Shown here: one piece after another, positions 35,167 through 42,235 of the stretch
How positions within the stretch are numbered: the stretch's first letter is position 1
Layout: every line of letters starts with the position of its first letter
Assembly (NCBI RefSeq): GCF_014202435.1
Contig: NZ_JACHGU010000005.1
Location: 248,001 to 312,000, forward strand
DNA: 64,000 nucleotides
Direction: 5' to 3'
From: Pseudoxanthomonas broegbernensis
GTDB lineage: Bacteria; Pseudomonadota; Gammaproteobacteria; Xanthomonadales; Xanthomonadaceae
Translations under genes and position numbers: made by a program
Notes under the pieces: generated by a model
Told to the model about the DNA's origin: nothing
Database searches by the model: none
What the model saw: only the letters and a program-made list of their open reading frames with translations

Positions 35167-35182
35167 CCACAACATGTGGTGG
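35167..35182 (-). promoter_or_regulatory. nrdR box: NrdR-like box 1
   Basis: CCACAACATGTGGTGG, a 16-bp near-palindrome of the NrdR type, overlapping the predicted nrdD transcription start (about 35177). Its centre is exactly 31 bp (three helical turns) from box 2, the usual spacing of NrdR pairs. NrdR represses ribonucleotide reductase genes when nucleotides are plentiful. Confidence 0.7.
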
Positions 35183-35197
35183 GATCCTGGCACTTGA

Positions 35198-35213
35198 CCA
35201 CCACATGTTGTTT
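35198..35213 (-). promoter_or_regulatory. nrdR box: NrdR-like box 2
   Basis: CCACCACATGTTGTTT, matching box 1 in reverse over 14 bases. It sits between the predicted -10 and the FNR box of nrdD and overlaps the FNR box by two bases, so NrdR and Fnr binding may compete. Confidence 0.7.
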
Positions 35214-35225
35214 GACCTGGATCAA
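35212..35225 (-). promoter_or_regulatory. FNR-type box before nrdD
   Basis: TTGAC-CTGG-ATCAA, one mismatch from perfect symmetry. 59 bases separate it from the nrdD ATG. A CAGGAT hexamer (35189-35184) is in the -10 position for a class II promoter starting near 35177. Confidence 0.78.
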
Positions 35226-35408
35226 GCCGGCGCCACTTCCCGGCAACCGGGGGAGACAGGCTGTGATGGCCGTCGGCAATCCGTCGCCGGCGGGGCCCCC
35301 TACCCGGCCGGACCCTCGGCACGGGCGCCGTGCCCGGCGCCGGTCCATGCCTGGCCGGCCTGCGCCACGGCCGCGGCCCTCCTGGCCGGTGCGCGGGCGC
35401 GCCGGGGG

Positions 35409-36638
35409 TCAGTACGCGTACTGCAGTTGCAGCCAGAGCCGGTCGGTGTCCGCCGTGCGGGCGCGGTCGCCGCTGCGGTAGCGGGCCAGCTTCAGCAGGC
35501 CGCCCAGGCCCCTCACCCCGGGGATCGGGCGGGCGTAGGACAGGTCGATCTCGCGCCCGTAGCGGCCACCGCCGCGCTGCGGGGTGAAATCGTGGTACCC
35601 GGCCTGCAGGCTGCCGCCGGCCAGCGGCACCGCCGCGCCGGCATAGGCATCGTCCACGCCCTGCGCCGGGGTGGTGGCGAATACGTCGGCCCAGCCCTGG
35701 AAGACGTGCTTGGTGGCCAGCGGCGTCTGGAAGGCATGGTTGCCCGGCCCGTCGCCGCCGCCCAGCGACTCGTAGCCGGCCTTGAGCGTGGCCCCGCGCA
35801 GCGCATAGCCCAGCTCCGCCAGCAGGTAGCGGCTGTCCAGCCGCCACGGATTGCCATCCAGTTCGCGCTGGCGCGCGTATTCGGCGGCGTAGCTCCAGTC
35901 GCCGTGCCCGCCCTCCAGGCGCAGGCCGGTGGTGCGGCTGGCAAGGCTGCCCAACGGCGCGGCGGCGGCGACCGCGACGCCTTCCAGGTCCAGCCGGTAG
36001 TGGTAGGCGGTGGCGGTCAGCGCCGGCGCCAGGCGCCACCCGGCCCGCAGCAGGTGGCTGTGGCCTTCGATGTCGGCAGGATTGGCGCGGTGGGAGGCGG
36101 GGCTGTCCTCCGGCCCGAACACGGTGTTGATGCCGGCGATCCAGGCATAGTCCAGGGTCGTGCGCGGCGTGGGCGCCAGTTGCAGGCGCACGCCGTCGTA
36201 GGTCTGCTCGTTCTGCCGCCAGGCGCTGCCGCCGACGAAGCGCTGGTTGCCCAGGTTGATCCGCTGTCGGCCGAAGGTGGCCGCGTTGTCCCCGGCCGCG
36301 TAGCGGACCAGAGCCTGGTTGATCTCCGTACCGGCCGGGTCGGCGATCGCCGGATATCCGCTCCGGCCGTTGCGGGTGTCGTTGTAGCGGCCGCCGAGCC
36401 GGGCCACGCCGTCGGCCTCGGCCAGCGCCGACCAGCCATGCCGGGCCGCGGTGCGGTAGCCCAGCCGCGCGCGCAGCGTGTGCGCGTGCGCATCGTGGGC
36501 GATGCCCCGCTGCTGGGCATGCTCGTAGCGGTAGCGCAGGTCGAGGATCGGCCCGGCATCGCCGGCCGCGGCGGCCAGCGTCGGCACCAGGGCCAGGAAC
36601 AGCGGGGAGGTGCGGCGGATGAGGCGTGCGATCTGCAT
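35409..36638 (-). CDS. Outer-membrane porin, alginate-export/AlgE-like beta-barrel
   Basis: A 409-residue exported protein. The signal peptide is MQIARLIRRTSPLFLALVPTLAAAA, cut before GDAGP. The mature protein alternates aromatic/hydrophobic and polar residues in strand-sized pieces and ends in an aromatic C-terminal strand (LWLQLQYAY), as outer-membrane barrels do. AlgE-type phrases include RQRINLGNQRFVGG, QTYDGVRL and AGWRLAP. Related porins occur beside nitrate/nitrite or NO reductase genes. The start at 36638 gives the signal peptide at once and is 58 bases from a perfect FNR box (36697-36710), so it is probably induced without oxygen. Substrate unknown. Confidence 0.82.
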   Translation of the reverse strand: MQIARLIRRTSPLFLALVPTLAAAAGDAGPILDLRYRYEHAQQRGIAHDAHAHTLRARLGYRTAARHGWSALAEADGVARLGGRYNDTRNGRSGYPAIADPAGTEINQALVRYAAGDNAATFGRQRINLGNQRFVGGSAWRQNEQTYDGVRLQLAPTPRTTLDYAWIAGINTVFGPEDSPASHRANPADIEGHSHLLRAGWRLAPALTATAYHYRLDLEGVAVAAAAPLGSLASRTTGLRLEGGHGDWSYAAEYARQRELDGNPWRLDSRYLLAELGYALRGATLKAGYESLGGGDGPGNHAFQTPLATKHVFQGWADVFATTPAQGVDDAYAGAAVPLAGGSLQAGYHDFTPQRGGGRYGREIDLSYARPIPGVRGLGGLLKLARYRSGDRARTADTDRLWLQLQYAY

Positions 36639-36696
36639 GGCAGCGGTCCTGCGTGTGGGGTGCCCGCATGTTTGGACGCGCAGTGCGCGCGGCTCC

Positions 36697-36710
36697 TTGA
36701 TTCGGATCAA
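36697..36710 (-). promoter_or_regulatory. FNR box before the porin (perfect consensus)
   Basis: TTGAT-TCGG-ATCAA exactly matches the Escherichia coli FNR consensus. 58 bases separate it from the porin ATG, and CAAACA (36674-36669) is placed as -10 for a start near 36662. Confidence 0.85.
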
Positions 36711-36745
36711 TCCGGGCCCCCGGTGCGCGCCGATCGCCGCTCCGC

Positions 36746-36759
36746 CTGATGCAGGTCAA
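36746..36759 (+). promoter_or_regulatory. FNR-type box before the DUF2249 operon
   Basis: CTGAT-GCAG-GTCAA, two mismatches from the consensus, 58 bases before the DUF2249 ATG and only 36 bases from the divergent porin box. GAACGT (36782-36787) is in the -10 position. Confidence 0.65.
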
Positions 36760-36817
36760 GGCATCCGCATCGCGGCGCTGCGAACGTGGCATCGTCCGTT
36801 CGCCCACGAGTACCGCG

Positions 36818-37072
36818 ATGTCCGCGCCGCTGGACCTGCGCCACCTGCCTCCGCCCGAGCCCATGCACCGCATCCTCGATGCGCTGGACGCACTGGCGCC
36901 CGACGCACGCCTAGAGGCGCTGACGCCGCAGCGGCCCGGGCCGCTGCTGCCGGTGCTGGCGCAATGGGGCTACGCCTGGCGGATCGACGAACTGGAAGGC
37001 GGCGGCGCGCGCATCGCGATCTGCCGGCGCGAGGACGAGGCCGCGCTGCTGGCCGACCGCGCGGCGGGATGA
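36818..37072 (+). CDS. DUF2249 family protein
   Basis: An 84-residue small protein of the DUF2249 type: LDLRHLPPPEPMHRILDALDALAPDARLEAL followed by PGPLLPVLAQWGYAWRIDEL and a last strand with ARIAICRRE. The family is often found with denitrification and NO-related genes; a TusA-like fold is suspected but its function is not established. It starts an operon whose next ATG overlaps its stop (ATGA). An FNR-type box sits 58 bases upstream. Confidence 0.85.
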   Translation: MSAPLDLRHLPPPEPMHRILDALDALAPDARLEALTPQRPGPLLPVLAQWGYAWRIDELEGGGARIAICRREDEAALLADRAAG

Positions 37073-38328
37073 GCGGCCTGGCCCTGACCCGGGCACCGCC
37101 GCTGGGGCGCCCGCTGCGCTTCCTGGCCGCCTCGCCGCTATGGGGGATCGCCGCCGGATCGCTGCTTGCGCTGGATGGCGACGCGCTCGCGCTGGGCCGC
37201 TGGGCGCCGCCTGCGGTGGCGCTGGTGCATATGTTCACCCTGGGCGTGCTGGGCAACGCGATGCTCGGCAGCCTGCTGCAGTTCCTGCCGGTGGCCGCGG
37301 CCACGCCGGTGCCCGGCGCGCGCGCGTCGTTCCTGGCGCATGCGGCGCTGAACCTGGGCCTGGCGGTGTTCGTGGCCGGCCTGTACCGCTCGCACGCGCT
37401 GCTGGTGCCGGCTTCATCGCTGCTGGCCGCCGCCTTGCTCGCAGTGGCGCTGCCGCCGTTGCCGGCACTGCTGCGGCGCGGCGCGCAACGGCTGCTGCGC
37501 ACCGCCCTCGGCACCGCACTGCTGGCACTGGCGGCGACCGTGGCCCTGGGCGTGCTGGCGGCGGCGGTGCTGGGCGGCCGCGCCGCGTGGCCACTGGACC
37601 GGCTGGTCGACGCGCATGCCGCGCTGGGCATGGGCGGCTGGATGCTGGTGCTGCTGGCGGCGGTGGGCAGCGTGACCCTGCCGATGTTCCAGGGCACCGC
37701 GGCGGTGCGGCCGCGCGCGCTCGCCGCCTGGCTGGCGGCCACCCTGGCGCTGCTGGCCGCCGCCGCGCTCGCGCGCCTGCACGGTGCGCCGTCGTGGGTG
37801 CCGGCACTGGCCCTGGCGGTGCCGTCCATCGCATTCGCCGCGGCGGTGCTGTGGCTGCAATGGCATGCGCCGCACCGGCGCAACCCGGCGCTGGTGCGCT
37901 TCTGGCGGGCGGGCGTGCTGGCCCTGGGCCTGGCGGCCGCGGCCGCCTGCGCGGCGGGCGCCGGCGCACCGGCGCCGATGGCCATGCTCGCCGGCACGCT
38001 GGCCATCGGGATCGCGGTGCCGTTGCTGGTGAACGGCATGCTGCTGGAGATCGTCGGCTTCATCGCCTGGATCGACCTGCGCGGCCGCTGCCCGCGCGGG
38101 GTGCGCATCCCGGCGGTGGGACGCCTGCTGCCCGACGGCGACAAGCACGCCGCGCTGCTGGCGCACCTGGGCGCGTCGGCATTGCTGGCGGCGGCCGTGG
38201 CGTGGACACCGCTGGCCCCGCTGGCCGGCGCCGCGATGGCCGCCGCCTATGCCGTCAGCGGCGCCTGCCTGCTGCGCTGCCTGCGGCGCATGCGCGATTT
38301 CGCGCGCGACCACGGAGAACCGCGATGA
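37069..38328 (+). CDS. Polytopic membrane protein, oxidase-subunit-I/NnrS-like, unknown function
   Basis: A 419-residue Ala/Leu-rich protein with about 12 membrane helices. It carries conserved-looking histidines in helices: VALVHMFTLGVLGNAMLG near residue 56 and VDAHAALGMGGWMLVLL near residue 182. This resembles the heme-binding His pattern of NnrS and cytochrome oxidase subunit I relatives. It overlaps DUF2249 upstream and the DGC gene downstream by four bases each, so all three are probably translated as a unit. A heme or NO-related role is inferred from the pattern and the FNR-type promoter. Confidence 0.7.
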   Translation: MSGLALTRAPPLGRPLRFLAASPLWGIAAGSLLALDGDALALGRWAPPAVALVHMFTLGVLGNAMLGSLLQFLPVAAATPVPGARASFLAHAALNLGLAVFVAGLYRSHALLVPASSLLAAALLAVALPPLPALLRRGAQRLLRTALGTALLALAATVALGVLAAAVLGGRAAWPLDRLVDAHAALGMGGWMLVLLAAVGSVTLPMFQGTAAVRPRALAAWLAATLALLAAAALARLHGAPSWVPALALAVPSIAFAAAVLWLQWHAPHRRNPALVRFWRAGVLALGLAAAAACAAGAGAPAPMAMLAGTLAIGIAVPLLVNGMLLEIVGFIAWIDLRGRCPRGVRIPAVGRLLPDGDKHAALLAHLGASALLAAAVAWTPLAPLAGAAMAAAYAVSGACLLRCLRRMRDFARDHGEPR

Positions 38329-38771
38329 ACACCAAGCCCCCCCTCGTCTACAGTTGCTCGGGCTGTTCCAGCGCGGCGCAGATGGCCAACCAGATGGCGC
38401 TGTGGCTGGACCGGGCCGGCGCGGCGGAGATGTCGTGCATCGCCGGCGTCGGCGGCGGCGTCGCCGGGCTGGTGCGCACCGCGCAGTCCGGACGCCCGAT
38501 CCTGGCCCTGGACGGTTGCGTCCTGCACTGCGTGAGCGCGTGCCTGGAGCAGGCCGGCGTGCGCGCCGCCGCGCACCTGACCCTGTCCGACTACGGCGTG
38601 CGCAAGCGCAAGCACGCCGACTTCGATCCGGAACAGGCACGGGCGGTCTACGACGATGCGGTGCTGCCGGCGGCGCTGGCGCTGCACGCCGATGGCGGAA
38701 ATGGCACCGATGCCGCGCACGGAACCGGCGCGCCGGAGGCGCCCGACCCCGGCCGATCGGACCCGGCTTGA
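38325..38771 (+). CDS. DGC-domain putative zinc-binding protein
   Basis: A 148-residue protein of the DGC family: YSCSGCSSAAQMANQMALWLDRAG at the start, SCIAGVGGGV, and the name-giving ALDGCVLHCVSACLEQAG near residue 63. At least five cysteines in CxxC-like or spaced positions suggest zinc or Fe-S binding. The C-terminal 30 residues are a polar tail. Family function is unknown. It closes the DUF2249/membrane/DGC operon; its TGA lies inside the FNR-type box of the next gene. Confidence 0.85.
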   Translation: MNTKPPLVYSCSGCSSAAQMANQMALWLDRAGAAEMSCIAGVGGGVAGLVRTAQSGRPILALDGCVLHCVSACLEQAGVRAAAHLTLSDYGVRKRKHADFDPEQARAVYDDAVLPAALALHADGGNGTDAAHGTGAPEAPDPGRSDPA

Positions 38772-38781
38772 CCTAGATCAG
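38768..38781 (+). promoter_or_regulatory. FNR-type box before the chorismate mutase-UbiT fusion
   Basis: TTGAC-CTAG-ATCAG overlaps the stop codon of the DGC gene. 59 bases separate it from the next ATG. A good TAGCAT hexamer (38804-38809) is in the class II -10 position, predicting a start near 38816. Confidence 0.75.
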
Positions 38782-38840
38782 GAGGCGCATGCGCGCGTAC
38801 CGCTAGCATCGCTGCGCATCGTCACGTTGGCCCCGCGCGC

Positions 38841-39692
38841 ATGGATCTGCCACAACGCCTGTCGCCGTTGCCGCTTTCCGCGGACGGCCCCCCGCGCCGG
38901 ATCGCCACCGGCGCGCTGGCCGGCATGCGCCATGCGATCGACCGCATCGACGATGCCGTGGTGGCCCTGGCCGGCCTGCGCAGGCGCCTGGTCGATGCGG
39001 CCCATCGCAGCAAGCGCATGGCCGGGCTGCCGGTGCGCGACGGCGAACGCGAGACGCGGGTGCTGACGCGCGCGAGCCGGGTCGCCGCGCGCATGGCCGT
39101 GCCCGACGACACCGCCCGGGCGCTGATGCGCACCCTCATCTCCGACGCCTGCCGGCAGCAGGCCCGGACCGACCCGGTTGCGCCGCCGACGACCGCCGCC
39201 TTCCTGCCCGCCGCCGACCGGCTGCTGCGCCTGTTGCCGCCGCCGCGCCGCTGGCAGCCGCTGCTGCAGCGCCTGCCGCGCGCGGCGCACGCACCGCTGG
39301 CGGTGCGCCTGCTGCAGCGCGCCCTGGCCAGGCTGGACCCGGGCACCCTGGAGATCGTGCGCGACCGCCGCCTGGGCATCGCCGTGGACGACCTGGGCCT
39401 GGACTGGGTGCTGACTTGGCGCGACGGCCGCCTGCAGGCCTGCGACGCGCCGGCCGAGGCCATCGTGCGCGGCAGCGCCACCGACCTGCTGCTGCTGGCC
39501 GCGCGGCTGGAGGATGCCGACACCCTGTTCTTCCAGCGCCGCCTGGTGCTGACCGGCGACACCGAGCTGGGCCTGACCGTGCGCAACCTGCTCGACCGCC
39601 TGCCCTGGGAGGAACTGCCGCTGGGCCTGCGCATCGTCCTGCACCGCAGCGGCCGCCTGGCGCGCGCCGCGCGTGGCGCCCACCACGCCTGA
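38841..39692 (+). CDS. ubiT: Chorismate mutase (AroQ)-UbiT fusion protein
   Basis: A 283-residue fusion. Residues about 28-110 form an AroQ-type chorismate mutase helix domain: GMRHAIDRIDDAVVALAGLRRRL, then a lysine in AHRSK, then VRDGERETRVL and a final ISDACRQQ, matching the active-site Arg/Lys/Asp/Arg/Glu/Gln pattern of the PheA N-domain. Residues about 130-270 match UbiT (YhbT), an SCP2 lipid-binding protein needed for oxygen-independent ubiquinone synthesis: LDPGTLEIVRDRRLGIAVDD and DTLFFQRRLVLTGDTELGLT are close to the E. coli protein. The FNR-type promoter fits an anaerobic role. No ubiU/ubiV are in the window. Why a mutase, which drains chorismate, is fused to a ubiquinone factor is not clear. 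Confidence 0.85.
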   Translation: MDLPQRLSPLPLSADGPPRRIATGALAGMRHAIDRIDDAVVALAGLRRRLVDAAHRSKRMAGLPVRDGERETRVLTRASRVAARMAVPDDTARALMRTLISDACRQQARTDPVAPPTTAAFLPAADRLLRLLPPPRRWQPLLQRLPRAAHAPLAVRLLQRALARLDPGTLEIVRDRRLGIAVDDLGLDWVLTWRDGRLQACDAPAEAIVRGSATDLLLLAARLEDADTLFFQRRLVLTGDTELGLTVRNLLDRLPWEELPLGLRIVLHRSGRLARAARGAHHA

Positions 39693-39709
39693 CCGCCACT
39701 GGAACCGCC

Positions 39710-40741
39710 ATGCCCGCAATGCAAGCGCCGGCCGCCCCCCGCTGGCGCCCCGAACTGGAAGCGCAATACGCCGAACTGGGCGCCAGGCTCGAACCGCTGC
39801 TGCCGTGCCTGGAATGGCCGCTGCACCTGCCCTGGATCGACGCGATCAACACCCTCAAGCGCGAGCGCGGCGCGGTGATCATGGCCCACAGCTACCAGTC
39901 GCCGGAAATCTTCCACGGCGTGGCCGACGTGACCGGCGACTCGCTGGCCCTGGCCCGCGCGGCGGCCGACTGCGACGCCGGGCTGATCGTGCTGTGCGGC
40001 GTCCACTTCATGGCCGAGAGCGCGAAGATCCTCGCCCCGGACAAGACCGTGCTGATCCCGGACCCGGAGGCCGGCTGCTCGCTGGCGTCCTCGATCGCCG
40101 CCGCCGACGTGCGCGCGCTGCGCCGCCTGCATCCCGGCGCGCCGGTGGTCAGCTACGTCAACACCAGCGCCGAGGTGAAGGCCGAGTCCGACGCCTGCTG
40201 CACCTCGGCCAACGCCGCGCAGGTGGTCGAGGCAATGGCCGCGGACAGCGGCGCGGACAAGGTGATCTTCCTGCCCGACCGCTTCCTGGGCCACCACGTG
40301 GCCCAGCAGACCGGCATCGAGCTGGTGCTGTGGAACGGCCGCTGCGAGGTGCACGAGCAGTTCACCGCGCAGCAGGCGCGGCACGCCCGCGAGCGCTTCG
40401 ACGCGCGCCTGGTCGCCCATCCCGAGTGCCCGCCCGAAGTGCAGGACGAGGCCGACTTCGTCGGTTCCACCACCGCCATGGGCGCCTGGCTGGAGAAGGA
40501 GAAGCCGCGGCGGGTGGCGCTGATCACCGAATGTTCGATGGCCGACAACCTGCGCGTGCGCTTCCCCCAGGTGGAGTTCGTCAAGCCCTGCAACCTGTGC
40601 CCGCACATGCAGCGCATCACCTTGCCGGCCATCCACGCCTGCCTGCGCGACCTGAGCCACGAAGTGCGCGTGCCCGCGGCGGTGGCCGCGCGCGCGCGCC
40701 GCATTGGAGCGGATGCTGGCCGTGGGCCGGCACGACCGCGC
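39710..40741 (+). CDS. nadA: Quinolinate synthase; frame runs on into nadB
   Basis: An NadA of about 344 residues before the nadB ATG. It condenses iminoaspartate with dihydroxyacetone phosphate to quinolinate using a [4Fe-4S] cluster. Visible motifs are AHSYQSPEIFHGVADVTGDSLALAR, the first ligand region VLCGVHFMAESAKIL, EVKAESDACCTSANA, LITECSMADNL and the last ligand CNLCPHMQRITL. Near 40700 the frame changes: after ARARR the expected tail ALERMLAVGRHDRA*, with its TGA overlapping the nadB ATG, exists only in the next frame. The actual frame continues as IGADAG... straight into nadB with no stop until 42193. Loss of two bases from the GC dinucleotide run at 40685-40702 explains this. Confidence 0.9.
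40685..40702 (+). repeat. GC dinucleotide run at the nadA/nadB frame junction
   Basis: GCCGCGCGCGCGCGCCGC lies exactly where the nadA reading frame departs from its expected C-terminus. Such runs are prone to 2-base slippage and to sequencing error. Confidence 0.6.
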
Positions 40742-42193
40742 ATGAGCGCGCGCCGCGGCCTGCCGCTGGTGGTGGTCGGCAGCGGCGTGGCCGGGTTGTC
40801 GGTGGCGCTGGCGGCGGCGCCGCGGCCGGTGCTGGTGGTCGCCCGCGGCAGCGACGGCGGCGACAGCGCCAGCGCCCGCGCGCAGGGCGGCATCGCCGCC
40901 GCGGTGGGGCCGGGCGATACGCCGATGGCGCACGCGCACGACACCCTGGAGGCCGGCGCCCATCACAACGACGGCGCGTCGGTGCAGTACCTGGCCGCGC
41001 GGGCGCCGGCGGCGATCGCCCGCCTGCAGGCGCTGGGCATGGCGTTCGACCGCGACGGCGAGCGCCTGCGCCTGGGCCGCGAGGGCGGCCACCATGCCGA
41101 CCGCATCGTCCACGCAGGCGGCGATGCCAGCGGCGCGGCGCTGCTGGCCGCGCTGCTGCGCACGGCCCGGGCCGCCGGCCACATCCGGTTCCGCGAAGGC
41201 GTCCAGGCCGAGGCCCTGCTGCTGCGCGCCGATGCCGTCGCCGGCATACGCCTGTGCGACGCGCACGGCGACACGACGCTGGTCGAATGCACCGAAGCGG
41301 TGCTGGCCACCGGCGGCATCGGCGCGCTGTTCTCCGCCACCACCAATCCGGCCGGCGCCGACGGCAACGGGCTGATGCTGGGCCTGGCCGCCGGCGCCGC
41401 CGCGCGCGACCTGGAATTCGTCCAGTTCCACCCGACCGCGCTGGCGACCGGCGATGACGGCACGCTGCCGCTGGTCACCGAGGCCCTGCGCGGTGCCGGC
41501 GCGCGCCTGTGCGACGCGCACGGCCGCTCGCTGAGCGCCGGCCTGCACCCGCTGGGCGACCTGGCCCCGCGCGACCTGGTCGCGCGCTGGGTATGGAAGG
41601 AGACCTGCCGCAACGGACACGCCTGGCTGGACGCCACCTTGCTGGGCGACGCCTGGCCGGTGCGGTTTCCCACCGTGCACGCGGCCTGCCTGGCGCACGG
41701 CCTGGACCCGGCGCGGCAACGCATCCCGGTGGTGCCGGCCGCGCACTTCCACATGGGCGGCCTGGCCTGCGACCGCGACGGCCGTACCGGCGTGCGCGGC
41801 CTGTACGCGGTGGGCGAGGTGGCCTGCAACCGCGTCCACGGCGCCAACCGGCTGGCCAGCAATTCGCTGCTGGAAGGGCTGGTGTTCGGCCACCGCCTCG
41901 GACGCCGGCTGGCCGAGGCCGGCGCGCTGCCGCCGGTCGCGCACGGCGCGCACCGCTGGGCCGAGCGCGGCGCGGCGGCCGACCCGCAGGCGCTGGCCCG
42001 GCTGCGCGCATTGCTGTGGAACGCGATGGGCCCGGTGCGCGACGGCGGCACCCTCGCCTCCGCCCTGCGCACGCTGGATGGCGACATCGGCATGCCGGGC
42101 GGCTGGCAGCGGCGGCTGGCCATCCTGCTGCTGGCCACCGCGCTGCAACGCGGCGCCAGCCTGGGCGCGCACTACCGCAGCGACGCGGCATGA
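40742..42193 (+). CDS. nadB: L-aspartate oxidase
   Basis: A 483-residue FAD enzyme that oxidises aspartate to iminoaspartate, the NadA substrate. The FAD-binding start is VVVGSGVAGLSVALAAA; other marks are ARAQGGIAAAVGPGDT, EFVQFHPTAL, AAHFHMGGL and HGANRLASNSLLEGLVFG, all family signatures of the fumarate reductase/NadB flavoproteins. It is shorter than the E. coli enzyme, mostly in the C-terminal helical domain. Its ATG is in the same frame as nadA and there is no stop between, so the DNA as given can encode an 827-residue NadA-NadB fusion (39710-42193). If the nadA frame were restored the two genes would overlap by ATGA. Confidence 0.92.
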   Translation: MSARRGLPLVVVGSGVAGLSVALAAAPRPVLVVARGSDGGDSASARAQGGIAAAVGPGDTPMAHAHDTLEAGAHHNDGASVQYLAARAPAAIARLQALGMAFDRDGERLRLGREGGHHADRIVHAGGDASGAALLAALLRTARAAGHIRFREGVQAEALLLRADAVAGIRLCDAHGDTTLVECTEAVLATGGIGALFSATTNPAGADGNGLMLGLAAGAAARDLEFVQFHPTALATGDDGTLPLVTEALRGAGARLCDAHGRSLSAGLHPLGDLAPRDLVARWVWKETCRNGHAWLDATLLGDAWPVRFPTVHAACLAHGLDPARQRIPVVPAAHFHMGGLACDRDGRTGVRGLYAVGEVACNRVHGANRLASNSLLEGLVFGHRLGRRLAEAGALPPVAHGAHRWAERGAAADPQALARLRALLWNAMGPVRDGGTLASALRTLDGDIGMPGGWQRRLAILLLATALQRGASLGAHYRSDAA

Positions 42194-42235
42194 ACCAGGA
42201 GCGGCGGCGAGCGCCGGGCGACTGCGGACGGGCGC

